A stretch of 64,000 nucleotides of DNA, taken from Lineus longissimus (lineage: Eukaryota > Nemertea > Pilidiophora > Heteronemertea > Lineidae). The notes beneath the pieces were generated by a model. That model was not told where the DNA came from and made no database searches. It worked only from the letters and a program-made list of their open reading frames with translations. The stretch lies in assembly GCF_910592395.1 (NCBI RefSeq), contig NC_088311.1:15070501-15134500 (forward strand), in the 5' to 3' direction. Positions 46,957-58,952 of this stretch are shown piece by piece. How positions within the stretch are numbered: the stretch's first letter is position 1; each line of letters starts with the position of its first letter. A program made the translations under genes and the position numbers.

Positions 46957-47164
46957 ATGTTATAGTAACGAATGTGTACACAGATGTAGTGTAATAGCTG
47001 TATGATATCGGACTTTCCTGACCTGCCGTACAGGTTGGCTTGATATCATAATGCGATGCACTGATTGGGTGAAAACATTTTCTTTTGCGGCCACCTTAGG
47101 AAATGAAGTGACAGAAACATGCGTAAGAAGAAGTCGTGTTGTAGGCCCTGTTTGCAAGAGGATC

Positions 47165-48155
47165 CCTAGCTTGGAGTACCTACCATAACATATTATCAAA
47201 AAGATATCACTGGAAAGCAATGTATTGCATTTTTTACCATTTCAATTTTTGCCCCCTGGTGGCCAAGTCAAGAATCAAATTGGACTGAAATTCAGTGTCA
47301 GAGGTTATCTGATCTAGAGGGTCATGTGTGCCAAGTTGTAAGTTCATAGCATTGGCGGTTAAAAAAGTGCCATCGTGCCAACGGCCAATTTACGCCATTT
47401 GACCTCTGTGATCTTGAAAAGTAAGTCAAATCAAAAACTCAAATGATATGCGATGCATCCTTGCTTGGAGTACATACCTTAAAAAAATTATCGAAAACAA
47501 GTCACTAATAAGCGAGATATTGTACTTGTTACCTTTTCACTTTTGGCCCCGATGGCCAAGTCAAGACCAAGATTTGAACAAACTTTGGTGTCAGAGGTCA
47601 TCTGCCGTAGTGTACTAAGTTTCAAGTTCATAGCTTTAGCGGTTAAGAAACATGCCATGCCATTTTACCTCTGTGAGGTGCTCACCTCAGGTAATGTAGT
47701 GCATGTTACTTGCAGTGGATACAGGGAGAACAGTTTCTGGCTAGTTTCAGCAGTTTTGATTCCATTGAATAATATTATTCTTCTCGGCTCAATGGCACAA
47801 AAGAAAATTACTGGTACCTTCTAAGTATAGCATTTTGGTTATAAAATTGACTGAATTTCAGGGTTATTAAAGAGTGTACATGACACATGGAAATTGGTAG
47901 ACATCTGTTCAACAGTTTAGGAGTAATAGGACTTCGTTGGATTTTCAAGATGGCAGCCTGGCGGTCATATTTGTCTTGGGATTTGACTGAAAATTAGGAA
48001 TATTGATAAGAGTACACATATGCATAATCACATGAAGTTTGGTTGCAATCCGACATTAGTTTCAGAGAAATAGGACTTTGTTTAACTTTCAAGATGGTCG
48101 CCTGGCGACCATATTTGTCGATGGATTTGACTGAAAATCAGGAATGCTGTAGAGA
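47165..48155 (+). repeat. B-type fragment followed by 'aagatggcagcctgg' units
   Basis: Bases 47165-47680 are two B-type units (motif near 47400). From 47690 a C-like head ('gaggtgctcacctcagg') leads into three units of the 'ttttcaagatgg' family up to 48155. Confidence 0.62.
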
Positions 48156-48430
48156 GTACAGTCCTTCCCGAGAATAAATGTCCATAGGTTTCTAAAAATA
48201 TTAACTAGATAGAATAAGATAATTGAATGTGGTTTTCAGTAGAGAATGATATATTTAGTTGGTATACATATATATGTTGTATTTGGGCCTAGCTAATCCT
48301 GACTCTTCATTATGTAACAGGCAGTTTTTAAGATGTCCAAAAACCAACTTTTTTATCTTATTTTATTTTCGTTCTTTTTCACAATGTATGGGTGAACTAT
48401 GATGCAACAAAGGTTGTTTTTTTTTGCTTT
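48156..48430 (+). mobile_element. Second copy of the hAT-type MITE
   Basis: It starts 'acagtccttcccgagaataa', includes 'ttatgtaacaggcagttttt' and 'caatgtatgggtgaactatg', and ends without the right TIR. It is more diverged than the 44185 copy. From 48430 to 50720 I see no supported gene or element, apart from 'gaggcccaagggcctggcac' at 48916, which looks like another element head. Confidence 0.65.
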
Positions 48431-50739
48431 AATTAGAAAATTCCTGCTAAATTTTTCATTTTTAAGACTAGTTATAGCTCGCTATACGTGATTGTTTTTT
48501 TCAGACAACTGATGACCTTTGAGAACTCCCATCATGGTCAGCAATGCGGTCAGTCAGGGTTATGAATGGGGCCATTCAACACAATTGATGGTTTAATTAT
48601 AAGCAGAGGGTTGTTCAAGGGCTGTCTGTTGCAAGTGATTCCCAAACAAACGTAACATGCCAATGATTTAACCGTATTAATTTTTTTGTTTTGCTTAGAA
48701 ACCAATTGAATATGGTGATCATGTTCATAATAGGAAACCTAATATGAGTTACATGTAATTTTATTGTAATTGCATGGCCCTTGGCCAACTCAGCTCACAC
48801 AAGAAGGATTGGGGGGTCTTTATCAGAGGTAATGGATGAGATTAAAATCATAAAATAAAAATCCGAAGCAAAAATGTGGATTTGTCACTATCGAACCCAA
48901 TCTTTGGAATTTCAAGTGCCAACAAGAGGCCCAAGGGCCTGGCACTCAGCTGAGTTAATATCATTAATATCTTCCCGGTGTTTAGTTCATTATGCATGAA
49001 AATGGCATGCTCCATGGTATTTGATATCCTTTTGCGTTCACTACGGTACCAATGTTTTTGGTTGACATAATTTTGCCACTGTTGGAACATTCTCATGGTT
49101 TATGGTATGCACCTGTTGATGGGCCATATGAATAAAAACTAGCATAAGCTTTTACTCCAGATTTTGAAGTATTTAGTATGCTTCAAAAATTGGAATAGTT
49201 TAGTACTTGTGAAAGCAAAGGAGTTTTAGAAATCAGTATTTGCTACCAAGTCAAGTAAATGCTAGACTACATATGAACGAAAATGTAGGATGAACCTTTT
49301 ACTTGGTAGTATAAATGTATTTTCTTGGAATCATGTAGCCTTTTAAAGTCAAAGTGAATGGTTGGTTGTTCCTCTTTGCCTTTGCATTCATATTTTGTTT
49401 GGTGGTCATGTCATGCAAGAATTGGTCAAACCATACATCCATTTATGGAGAATCAGAGTGCATGGATTCCGAGTCATTAAAAATGTCTAAAGAATTATTC
49501 TTGGGTCATGAAGGGAAACCTGCGTTGTTTAGTATGAAAGTGAAAAATATGACAGAGTTAAGAAAATTATGCTTTATTGAACAATAGTAAGTTTTGATTG
49601 TCTGCTTGGCTCCTTGCCAGTTAAATAACATGTGACTATACACAAAATAGAAAACTTTGATGGAAATTGTAAATCATTTTTTTATCTATCAGGGGAAAAC
49701 AAGCTGATGATGATCAAGTAAATCATTCATGAGAAATCGTTTTGTTGCTGAAGCTTGCATGACGAGGTTAATGCCAAACCTTTTCTTGTGCTCTACTGCG
49801 CCACCGTAGTTTTCTATTTAGACCAGCGATGACGTCATTTCTGGTGATTCCCTACGCTATTTGGTATTGTACAGTATGCAATGTATTTTTTCAGCGCTGT
49901 CAGTTGCCGAAGAGAATGCCATAGCTCCCTCAATTTCCAATCAATTTTTATGGGAGTGACATTATTGTATTGCTTAGAATGTCTACTTTTTACTCATGAA
50001 AGAATCGTAGAACTAAAACTTAATAGGCGAACAGAATCATGCCGATTCACAGCACATACTGTGGGAATTCTCCACTTCAAAATACATCGGCGATGTCATC
50101 GCGAACAGAGCATGCACTTCCGATATCGTTTTCACAGAAATGTGGCCAAATTTTCAAGAACTAATTTCTGAAAGTAGTCCCTAAAGACCTTATGACTACC
50201 ACTGAAACGAACTAGTGATAATATCGCCTACCAGACTACCGTAGTACTAGCCCGTAGCCAGGTAGCGGGCCATCGTCATCGAGCTGAGTGTCATTGAGCT
50301 CCAAGATTATTGCACATGGAGTAAACAACATGCCGCCATTTTGTCTCCGCTTCGGTATTTCGTGGGCCTCTTATAATGCACCTTCTCAATTAAAACCAAC
50401 ATAATAAGGCCTTACATCGTTGATTGAATAGGAACACCACACAAAACACAATAAAGTGGGGGTACAATCGATTACGAAGCTGAAGTGAACAGTGATTTAT
50501 TCCTGGAGCTACTGCTGTTTTTTTGTGTAGCTGCCGTGTTTTGAGAACTGGCAAATAGGAGACTTCATTGATGGCTGACGTCATCGGGCGGGAATTTGAA
50601 TCAGCAGACATAATTAAAAGGCAGGTAGCGCCCTCTCCTGTTAAAATTTTGAACTTTTTCTCAATAAAATAGTTTTTCAAGAATTTTATCTTAATATTAA
50701 AGCATATTTCGACTAATTCTGCTGCTCCTAGGCCGATAT

Positions 50740-50978
50740 AGGCCAGTTTCCTTCATGCGCTCTCGCTCGCAGGAAGTAGGTCGAATGGCGACAAATTTTG
50801 TTTTGAAAGTAGAGTTTGACCAGAAGTATCCAGAAATGCAAAATTGAAGTCTCTAGGTCTTACGGTTACAAAATGTGCCCCTGTGGACAGATGGACGGAG
50901 TGACTGACTGGCGGACAGACGCCACTCGAATAGCTATTTGATAAGCTCAGCAGACCTTCGGTCAGCTGAGCTAAAAAA
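50740..50978 (+). mobile_element. F-type element tail
   Basis: It ends 'aagctcagcagaccttcggt' then CAGCTGAGCTAAAAAA, a hairpin plus the YAAAA end. It includes 'gaagtaggtcgaatgg' and 'gcccctgtggacagatggac'. No head found. Confidence 0.55.
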
Positions 50979-51041
50979 TGATGGTCATAAAGCACAGTTC
51001 ATGGGCTTTTGTTAATTTTTGAAAAGGCACATGAAATAAAA

Positions 51042-52073
51042 TGAAACGATCAGGGGCCATTGTGCTCACCACATACATATTTGGTGATTAGGAATTCATC
51101 ATGTTAGAAACATGCTACGTGTATAGTATATAGGTTAAACCAAAGTAGGTACGTATGATAGAAAATTACGTCAAATCAAAAAGCTGTAGGATATGTGATG
51201 TATCCTTGCTCTGAGTACCTGCCATAAAAATATCTTTGAAAACAAGTCACTATTAGGCGAGATATTGCACTTTTTACCTTTTGAATCCCTGGTGGCCAAG
51301 TCGAGACTCAGATCAGACTGAAATTCGATGTTGGAGGTTATATGATGTAAAAAGTCACGTGTATTAAATTTCAAGTTCATACCTTTATGGGTTGAGAAAC
51401 GTGCCATAGTTACACTCAAATGGTCAATTTACGCATTTGACCTCTGTGACTTTGAAAATCAAAAAGCTGTATGAAATGTGTTGCATATTTCCTTATTAAG
51501 AGAACCTACCATAAAAATGATATCGAAAACAAGTCACCCATAAGAGAGACATCACACTTTTTAGGTTTCCACTTCTCGCCCCCTGGTGGCAAGTCAAGAA
51601 TCAGACTGGACCAAAATCAGTGTCACACGTCACCTGACCTAGGGGGTCATGTGTACATAGTTTAATGTTCATAGCTTTAGTGGTTAAGAAACGTGCCATA
51701 GTTACACAAGAAGGGGCAAAATAACTCCATTTGACCTCTGTGACCTTGAAAATTAGGTCAAATCAAAAACCAGTAGGATATGTGATGTATCCTTGCTCTC
51801 AGTACCTACCATAAAAATAAAATTGAAAACAAGTTGCTATTAAGCGAGATATTGCACTTTTTCCCTTTTTTAGTTTTGGCCCCCTGGTCGCCCAGTCGAA
51901 AATCAGATCGGACCGAAATTCATTGTCAGAGGTCACCTTACCTGGGGGGGTCATGCATACAAAGTGAGTCCATAGCCATAATGGTTAAGAAACATGCCAC
52001 TGTTTTTTAAATAGGATACGATGGACGACGACGGACACTGTGGTGTTGTATAGACTCACATTTGAGCCAAAAA
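51042..52073 (+). mobile_element. B-type core-repeat element
   Basis: The head is 'tgaaacgatcaggggccatt' and the tail is 'gactcacatttgagccaaaa'. Three units are present, with receptor-like motifs near 51437 and 51730. The GACGACGG tract is very short. Confidence 0.72.
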
Positions 52074-52079
52074 GTGATG

Positions 52080-53963
52080 TTTTGACCTTTTTTTGAAATG
52101 TCTGTTACATAATGAAGGGATGGAATTAAGTACATCCAAATAAAACAGATATATGACCAACTAAATATACCACTCTCTGCTGAAAACCGCATTCAAATAT
52201 CTTATTTTATCTCTGTTATATTTATAAATGAAACGGCCAGGGGCCATTGTGCTCACCGTATACATCTTTTAGTAGGCAGGATCATGCTTAGTTTAGAGGT
52301 GAATATGGTGAACACAATCAGGCATGAAGACTTTTTTTAGATGTGTATTGATGTCAAGTAATAAGACAGGGCAGTATATATAAGTTTATGATCCAACCAA
52401 TAAGTGTCTATGACATCAACAAGATCAATATCGTGTGATTGCTAAGAGTCCCTGCAATAAAAAATTCATCGAAAAAAAGTCATTAATAAGCGAGATATTG
52501 CACGTCCTACTTTTTCAGTTTTGACCCCCTGGTGGCCAAATCAAGAATCAGATCAGGCCAAAATTCGGTGTCAGAGATTATCTGATGTAGGGGGTTACAT
52601 GTACCAACTTTCAAGTTCATAGCTTCAGCAGTTAAGAAACGTGCCATAGTTACACTCTAATGGCCAATTTACGCCATTTGACCTCTGTGACCTAGAAAAG
52701 GAGGTCAAATCCAAAAATTGTAGGACATGTGGTGTATCCTTGCTAGAAGTCCCTGCCATAAAAATTTTATCGAAAACAATTCACTCAAATAAGCAAGATA
52801 TTGCACTTCTTCCTTTTTCCATTATGGCCCCCTGGTGGCCGAATAAAGAATCAGATCAGGCCAAAATTCGGCATCAAAGGTTATCTGATGTGGGGGGTTA
52901 TATGCACCAAGTTTCAAGTTCATAGCTTTACTGGTTAAGAAACGTGCCATAGTTTACACTCTAACGGCCAATTTACGCCATATGACCTCTGTGACCTTGA
53001 AAAGTAGGTCAAATTGAAAACCCGTAAGACATGTGATGTATTCTTCCCAAGAGTACCTACCATAAAAATTTTATCGAAAACAAGTCACTTATAAGCGAGA
53101 TTACTCTTTAGATATCCACTTTTGGCCCCCTGGTGGCAAAGTTGAGAATCAGATCAACCTGAAATTCAGCACCTGAGGTTATGTGATATAGGGGGTTATA
53201 TGTACTAAGTTTCAAGTTCATAGCTTTAGTGGTTAAGAAACGTACCATAGTTTACACTCTAACGGCCAATTTACGCCATATGACCTCTGTGACCTTGAAA
53301 AGTAGGTCAAATTGAAAACCCGCATGAAATGTGATGTATTCTTCCTAAGAGTACCTACCATAAAAATTTTATCAAAAACAATTCACTTATAAGCGAGATA
53401 TATAACACTTTTTAGATTTCCACTTTTGGCCCCCTGGTGGCAAAGTTGAGGATCAGATCAAACTGAAATTCAGCACCAGAGGCTATGTGATATAGGGGGT
53501 TATATGTACTAAGTTTCAAGTTCATAGCTTTAGTGGTTAAGAAACGTACCATAGTTTACACTCTAACGGCCAATTTACGCCATATGACCTCTGTGAACTT
53601 GAAAAGTAGGTCAAATTAAAAACCCGTATGATATAAGATGTATATTTGCTATGAGTACCTACAACACAAGTTTCATCGAAAACAAGTCACTAATAAGCGA
53701 GATATCACACTTTTTAGATATCAACATTTGGCCCCCTGGTGGCCAAGTTGAGAATCAGATCGGACCGAAATTCAGTGTCAGAAGTCACCTGACCTAGGGG
53801 GTGCTGTGTACAAAGTTTCAAGTTCATAGCCCTAGCGGTTAAGAAACGTGCCACTGTTTTTGAAATAGGATACGACGACGGACGACGGACACTGCGGTAT
53901 TACATAGATTCCCCTACGGTGAGCCAAAAAACAGTGGACATTTACTTTCTGGAAGGACTGTGC
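52080..53963 (-). mobile_element. Inverted hAT-type MITE split by a core-repeat element
   Basis: Bases 52080-52228 are an inverted copy of the 48156 MITE ('ttacataatgaaggga', 'gaccaactaaatata'). The terminal part, 'cagtggacatttactttctg' with GAAGGACTG, lies at 53932-53963, on the far side of the 52229-53930 element. Confidence 0.75.
52229..53930 (+). mobile_element. Complete B-type core-repeat element with resolved ends
   Basis: It is inserted in a MITE, so both ends are defined to within a few A residues: TGAAACGGCCAGGGGCCATT at the left and ACGGTGAGCCAAAA at the right. Five units of about 300 bp follow the head; receptor-like motifs start near 52678, 52981, 53279 and 53582, giving a regular 300-303-bp period. 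A short GACGACGG tract precedes the tail. Confidence 0.82.
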
Positions 53964-54454
53964 ATAGATATGCATTCTAAAATACCTTGGTACCGTAAAG
54001 TCAACTTTTAAATGGAAAATGCATAAGCCTCGTTCTGAGAGCGGAGTGTTTTGGACACGCAACCAAGATGCTCTACCAAAGTTCCCTCGGGTTGCACTAA
54101 AATGTGGAAACTATGCACACGTCACGTCAAAGGAATTTCACCTCACTTCAGAAGTTTGAGGCTCTCAAAACACTGCTTCAAACACAAATCAGTCAAGGAA
54201 GCATCAACCACCCTAAGTTTTTTAATGAGCACTACACATATTTGCCGAGAAAAACGCTCCAAATAGCCCATTTGCGCGGATTTTAGCATCACTTGAGCGA
54301 GCCGATGCGGACTTCCTATGCACGCTAACATAATGTAAACAACGGCGCTACCGGCGCTCCGGCTGGGCCGGCGATGGATGGAATTTGCCAAATTCGCACA
54401 TATTCAAGTTATTTTCGTGGCCTATCTTTTTAAGTTTGAGGTATTTTAGAATAG

Positions 54455-54623
54455 AAATTGAACCCTCGGCTTCGGACCTTGGTTGAGTTACCAAGACACA
54501 CTCGGGTGGAGCTAAAATTTCGTCCAAACCCTCGCCTGTCGGCTCGGGTTTGGACTGTATTTTAGCTCCACCCTCGAGTGTCTTGGTAACTCAACCAAGG
54601 TCCTCCGCCTCGGGTTCAATTCC
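54455..54623. repeat. Fold-back repeat, ~75-bp arms
   Basis: The left arm starts ATTGAACCC and includes 'ccttggttgagttaccaaga' and 'ggtggagctaaaat'; the right arm mirrors it to 54623. The spacer is only a few bases. It could be a palindromic MITE. No function seen. Confidence 0.82.
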
Positions 54624-54629
54624 TTAAAT

Positions 54630-55528
54630 CACATGAAATTTGGTTGCAATCAGGCTTTTTAATTTTCAAGATGGCTGCCTGGCGGCCATATCTGAAGTCC
54701 GAACGGGACAAATTTTTGGGGTAGAATAGAGAGTATCTAGTTATATGTCCTCACAAGTTAAGAAACTTCTAGCTGAAATAGAAACGAAACGTGCCACCTA
54801 TCGGTGATTTAGTGAACTTTGACCTATGTGACCTTGCAAAGTAGGTCAAATCCAAAACCCGGGTGATATGTCAATCAACCTTATCAGATACACCCACCAT
54901 AAAATTTTCGTCACTTTCGTTACAACCAATAGCTTCAAAAAGGCAAAACACCAATTTCCAAGATGTCCGCCTGGAGGCCAGAAAGTAGGTCATATCGCAA
55001 AAAAATATTTAAAAAATCAGTTTTGGCCCCCTTTGGCAAAATCAAGAATCAGAGCGGATCGAAATTCGGTGTCAGAGGTTATCTGCTGTAGGGGGACATG
55101 TGTGCTGAGTTTCAAGTTCATAGCTTAAGCGGTTAAAAAACGAGCCATAGTTACACTTAAACAGCGAATTTACACCATTTGACCTCTGTCACCTTGAAAA
55201 ACAGGTCAAATGAAAAAACATCTGTATGATATGTGATGTATCCTTTCTAAGAAAACCTACCATAACATTTTTATTGAAAACGAGCCACCTATGAGCGAGA
55301 TATAACACTTTTTAGTTTATCACTTTTGGCCCACTGGTAGCCAAGTTCAAAATCAGAATGGACCAAAATTCAGTGTCAGAGGTCATGGGGTCATGTGTAA
55401 AAAGTTTCAAGTTCATATCCCTTGCAGTTAAAAAGAAGCATGGAGCAGGATACAGATGAGAACGACAGATGATGACGATAACACTGGACACTGGGGTATT
55501 GTAGAGGCTCCCCTACCATGAGCCAAAA
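54630..55528 (+). mobile_element. Mixed core-repeat element, B-type tail
   Basis: It begins with one 'ttttcaagatggctgcctgg' unit, then D/B-type units (motifs near 54820 and 55180) and the tail 'cccctaccatgagccaaaaa'. It is diverged, with a degraded GAC tract. Confidence 0.62.
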
Positions 55529-56358
55529 ATAAAACTATTCACATTATAAAAATCAGAGTTTCTGATTTCTAGACTCAATGGTGAAAAAACATGTGATCAT
55601 TGTTGACAGAAGGACAACAGACGACGGAGAAGACAATCTGATATGAGGTCACTCATGTGTGCTAAAAATGTATTGCACAAATTTGGGAGATGGAGATGCG
55701 TGTACCTGCGTTCAATTATATGACTGGGATTGTGATAACTTGTGATGTCGGGCAAAAAATTGCTTAATTTAGGATGCACAGTAACCAATGCCAGTGCATT
55801 TGCTGGCTGCAAGTGAAATTTCAGAAATAAACAGTATCACTCACCTGGCCCTCTTTTCTTTTCGGCAGTGATGCCATCTCAACCCGGCGCGCCCCAAGTC
55901 TACCCAAGTTGTTTAATCCATGCTTATCAAATATTACAACAAGGCATCATCCACTTTCTGCCCCAACTATATCAATTTCTCAGAATCGAATACTTGCACA
56001 TCATGTGTTCTGGGCATACAATGTATCATTGTGCAGCAGATCAATACTAGTCACTATTCAAAGAGGTCAGGACAGGTGGATTTCCCCTGTTGATGTCATA
56101 GGTCACTATGGGAATCTAAGGTTGGGGAAACTCATTTCTTATGTGATTGGTGGAATCTGCCACTGCATTTGTGTACTACACTATATTGATAATACATTTC
56201 CGTTGATTGCAAACTGGACACTCAAAATTATGCATGGAACCCCGAAATAAACGTTTTGGCCCCCCCCCCCCCAAAAAAAAGAGCCCATTGGAGTAGCCCA
56301 AACAGTGACAAAATCCTAGTGACAGCACGACACCGACTACACTCATATATACACTTAC

Positions 56359-56501
56359 ATGGTTTGCAACCTTGCCAACTCCTTACAGTCAGCCATGCTG
56401 ACTTTTACATTTTCTCCTTTGATGAGTAGACTACTAGGATCACTTATCTCCAAAATATCATACCGCCGGCCTTCATTTTGACCTGCCATATCGGCAATAC
56501 C
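56359..56501 (-). CDS. HAUS3: HAUS3 exon (GIADM...ARLQ region), most 5' exon found
   Basis: A 143-nt exon with acceptor TTAACATTTCAG|GGTATT and a perfect donor ACCAT|GTAAGT. It encodes 47 residues plus two bases: GIADMAGQNEGRRYDILEIS, DPSSLLIKGE, then DCKELARLQT. In HAUS3 the segment QGIxxxxE...xxxLLDxxxPS followed by a MARLQ block sits in the middle of the N-terminal half, and this exon has the same order. The N-terminal exons were not found upstream. Its end phase does not match 43850-43937, so one more exon should exist between them. Confidence 0.85.
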
Positions 56502-56509
56502 CTGAAATG

Positions 56510-58090
56510 TTAAAAAGGTACAGTTCGTTTATTACATACATGTATAGTGTCATCCCTTGCGAAAGTTCCAGCTTGGTTTGACATACTATGGAACTCCAAA
56601 CTCATATCCCCATGGAATGTGCCTGGCGAGAAGGCAATTTTGTACCATATTAACTATCCGGCAGCTAACCAGCCAGTTGCATTGGGAATATCTCAAAGCC
56701 TTCGACCTTCCGTTCAAAAGGCATAAGCGTCAATCATGAGACCACTGGGATCAGGATATAAACACACACATTGAAGAATTAGCACCTCATTTGTACGAGT
56801 CAAGCTCAGATTTCCTGGAAATATCAGTAATATTCTTTTGCTTATATCTTATTACCAATCTGATCGACCTTTAACCTACATGTAGCGTAAATACGTACAG
56901 CAATATAAGTGCAGGACATCTCAAATCATCCCTCAGTCGATTTTCCCAAGATGATATATGTGACCCTTTCACAAAAGGCAGAGAACAGTTAAATTAATAA
57001 CCAGTCCGTCTCAACCTTTCAAGCTTAGAGCAACATGTGCCTGGTTTTGCTGCGACGGGTCACTTATGGGCATTTGTGAAGGATGTGTAATGTTAATACA
57101 GATTGAGCTGTTTTACCCTGTGAACTCTGGATTGAACATCCTGTCGCATTCGTCTAATGTCTCATTAGGGACTTTTTTTGTATTCATGCGCGACCAACCC
57201 CTAACTGTAGTTCCTAAAAAAATCATAGATTTCTCGATCCTCACAGTATGTCAGTGTTGATTCAGCAGTTGTTTTGGCAAAGACATGTTTTTTTTGAGTT
57301 TCTGAAACCTAGAGTGCTACTCAATAGGCGGCTAACAAGAAACTACGCATTAACTGTTGTTGCCGACGTATGTGTACACTGAACTTGGGATGTGCGTCGG
57401 CCCCGTGTTGAAATGCCGTCCAGTGCCAGTTGGTGGGTTTTTCGCTGATTCGTGCAAAATTCAACATCTCAAAAGTTCAATGGTTGACCCCCGGTTTTTT
57501 TGTGATTTTTGTGTAGCGTAACCAACTGTCTTTCATGGGAGAATGGTCACTGTAAGATTTATTCAGGAAGAAATGTATAATATTTGGGGTTTTTCGTGAT
57601 TGTCCGGCCCAATTGGTAATATTGCCATTTGGGGTGGTGAACAATGTTGTTTGGGTCTAATTTCACCCCAGCACTGTGATAAGGTCCGACTCAATAGATC
57701 GTGCTGTAATCCAGTTTGTTATCATGTTTGTTATCGTATTGGTTGGGTACTTTACTCGCTCTCTCTGCTCCATTCCTGGGATCATATAGGGTATCTGGAG
57801 GAAGACAAAGGCAGAAGCCTGCTTTCTGTGGACACGATTTTCCTTTATTCTACTAGGCTACATGATACTTCTGTGCATTCTCTAACTCTCTCTGAATGCG
57901 ACTTTCTCTGACTGCGACTCTGATTATGACTTCTAAAAGCTCCCCGAAGGAATCAGTTCCTCCAGCTTTTATACAATTGTTATGTTTATACATTGTAACC
58001 AAGACAACGCTAATATTTCATCATCGTGCCAGTCACGTTGCAAGCTTCGATACGGATGTTGTTTGGCACGTTTTACCTAACCTGGTATTT
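56510..58090. other. Stretch without recognised gene
   Basis: About 1.6 kb with no splice-flanked ORF or repeat hit that I could support. It presumably belongs to the upstream HAUS3 intron. Confidence 0.45.
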
Positions 58091-58092
58091 TC

Positions 58093-58450
58093 ATTTCCTG
58101 TGGAAATGTCATTTTATTAGTTCATACCTACCCAGGTCAGACTTTTGCATGTGTACTCCATTCGGACACACCCTAGGAAGAAATAATCTATTTATAATAG
58201 AAATCTCTTGGCTAGTTCGCTTAGCTACACCTAGGCAGCGCCCCTATACAGCCTCTGCCTCGTGTGAGCCGCCATCACTAGTACTTATTAATCGAGCGCA
58301 CCGAGTAAGTCCCGTTGCTGTGGGGACAGGCAGGGCGGGTAGTCTGACCTGGGTAGGTATGAACTAATAAAATGACATTTCCACAGGAAATGGAAATTTG
58401 ATGTCGTTCATACTCTACCCAGGTCAGACTTTTGCATCGAATACCAACAA
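58093..58450. repeat. Fold-back and direct repeats at the 3' end of the DIRS relic
   Basis: Bases 58093-58142 and 58346-58395 are inverted copies ('atttcctgtggaaatgtcat', 'tacccaggtcagac'). A third, direct copy lies at 58402-58440. DIRS-type elements carry inverted terminal repeats and internal complementary regions, so this probably represents their terminus. Confidence 0.75.
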
Positions 58451-58952
58451 CCAAAGGAAGGAGAGTAAACGGTGACTTACCATGTAGTGAAGTGAACTGT
58501 CTCCAAGCTGCGCGCAACAGAACCCAACGGGTGAGACCAGGGGACCCAGAGAAAGAATGCTTTGGGAAAACCCAGGCTAGAGGTCAACAGGCCCTTTGAC
58601 AACAAAGGGAAGCATAACTGGGAAACCCATCCCCTCCTAGACAGGGACAAAACCACCTCAACACGGTATAAGCTCAGCACATATCGTCAAGAGACACAAT
58701 GCGGAAATTTTTTAATTTTTTTACAGGAAGGAGAGCACGCTCCAGAATAACATGGAGCGGCCTCACTGACTAACTCTCAAAAGTCCCAGGCGGCTGAACC
58801 CTACGACAGCTGGACGGGGCGAACGTGCAGGCCCGAAGACCTGGCGACAGTCTATGGAACAACCCCCCCCCCCCCCCCCCCGCTTAAAAAGGAAGGAGGA
58901 CAAGACAGCCAGCAGGAGAGAAAATCGACGAGTGGTCTAGGCAGGGAATCAC

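Noticed and set aside
49354-50171. Plus-strand ORFs of 77 and 96 codons
   Set aside because: Composition and lack of splice signals or motifs suggest chance open frames in AT-rich intron sequence.
55597-55860. Possible minus-strand exon(s) with TTCACTTGCAG acceptor and GTGAGT donor
   Set aside because: The implied intron between them would be about 38 nt, the peptides do not resemble HAUS3, and the phases do not bridge the neighbouring HAUS3 exons.
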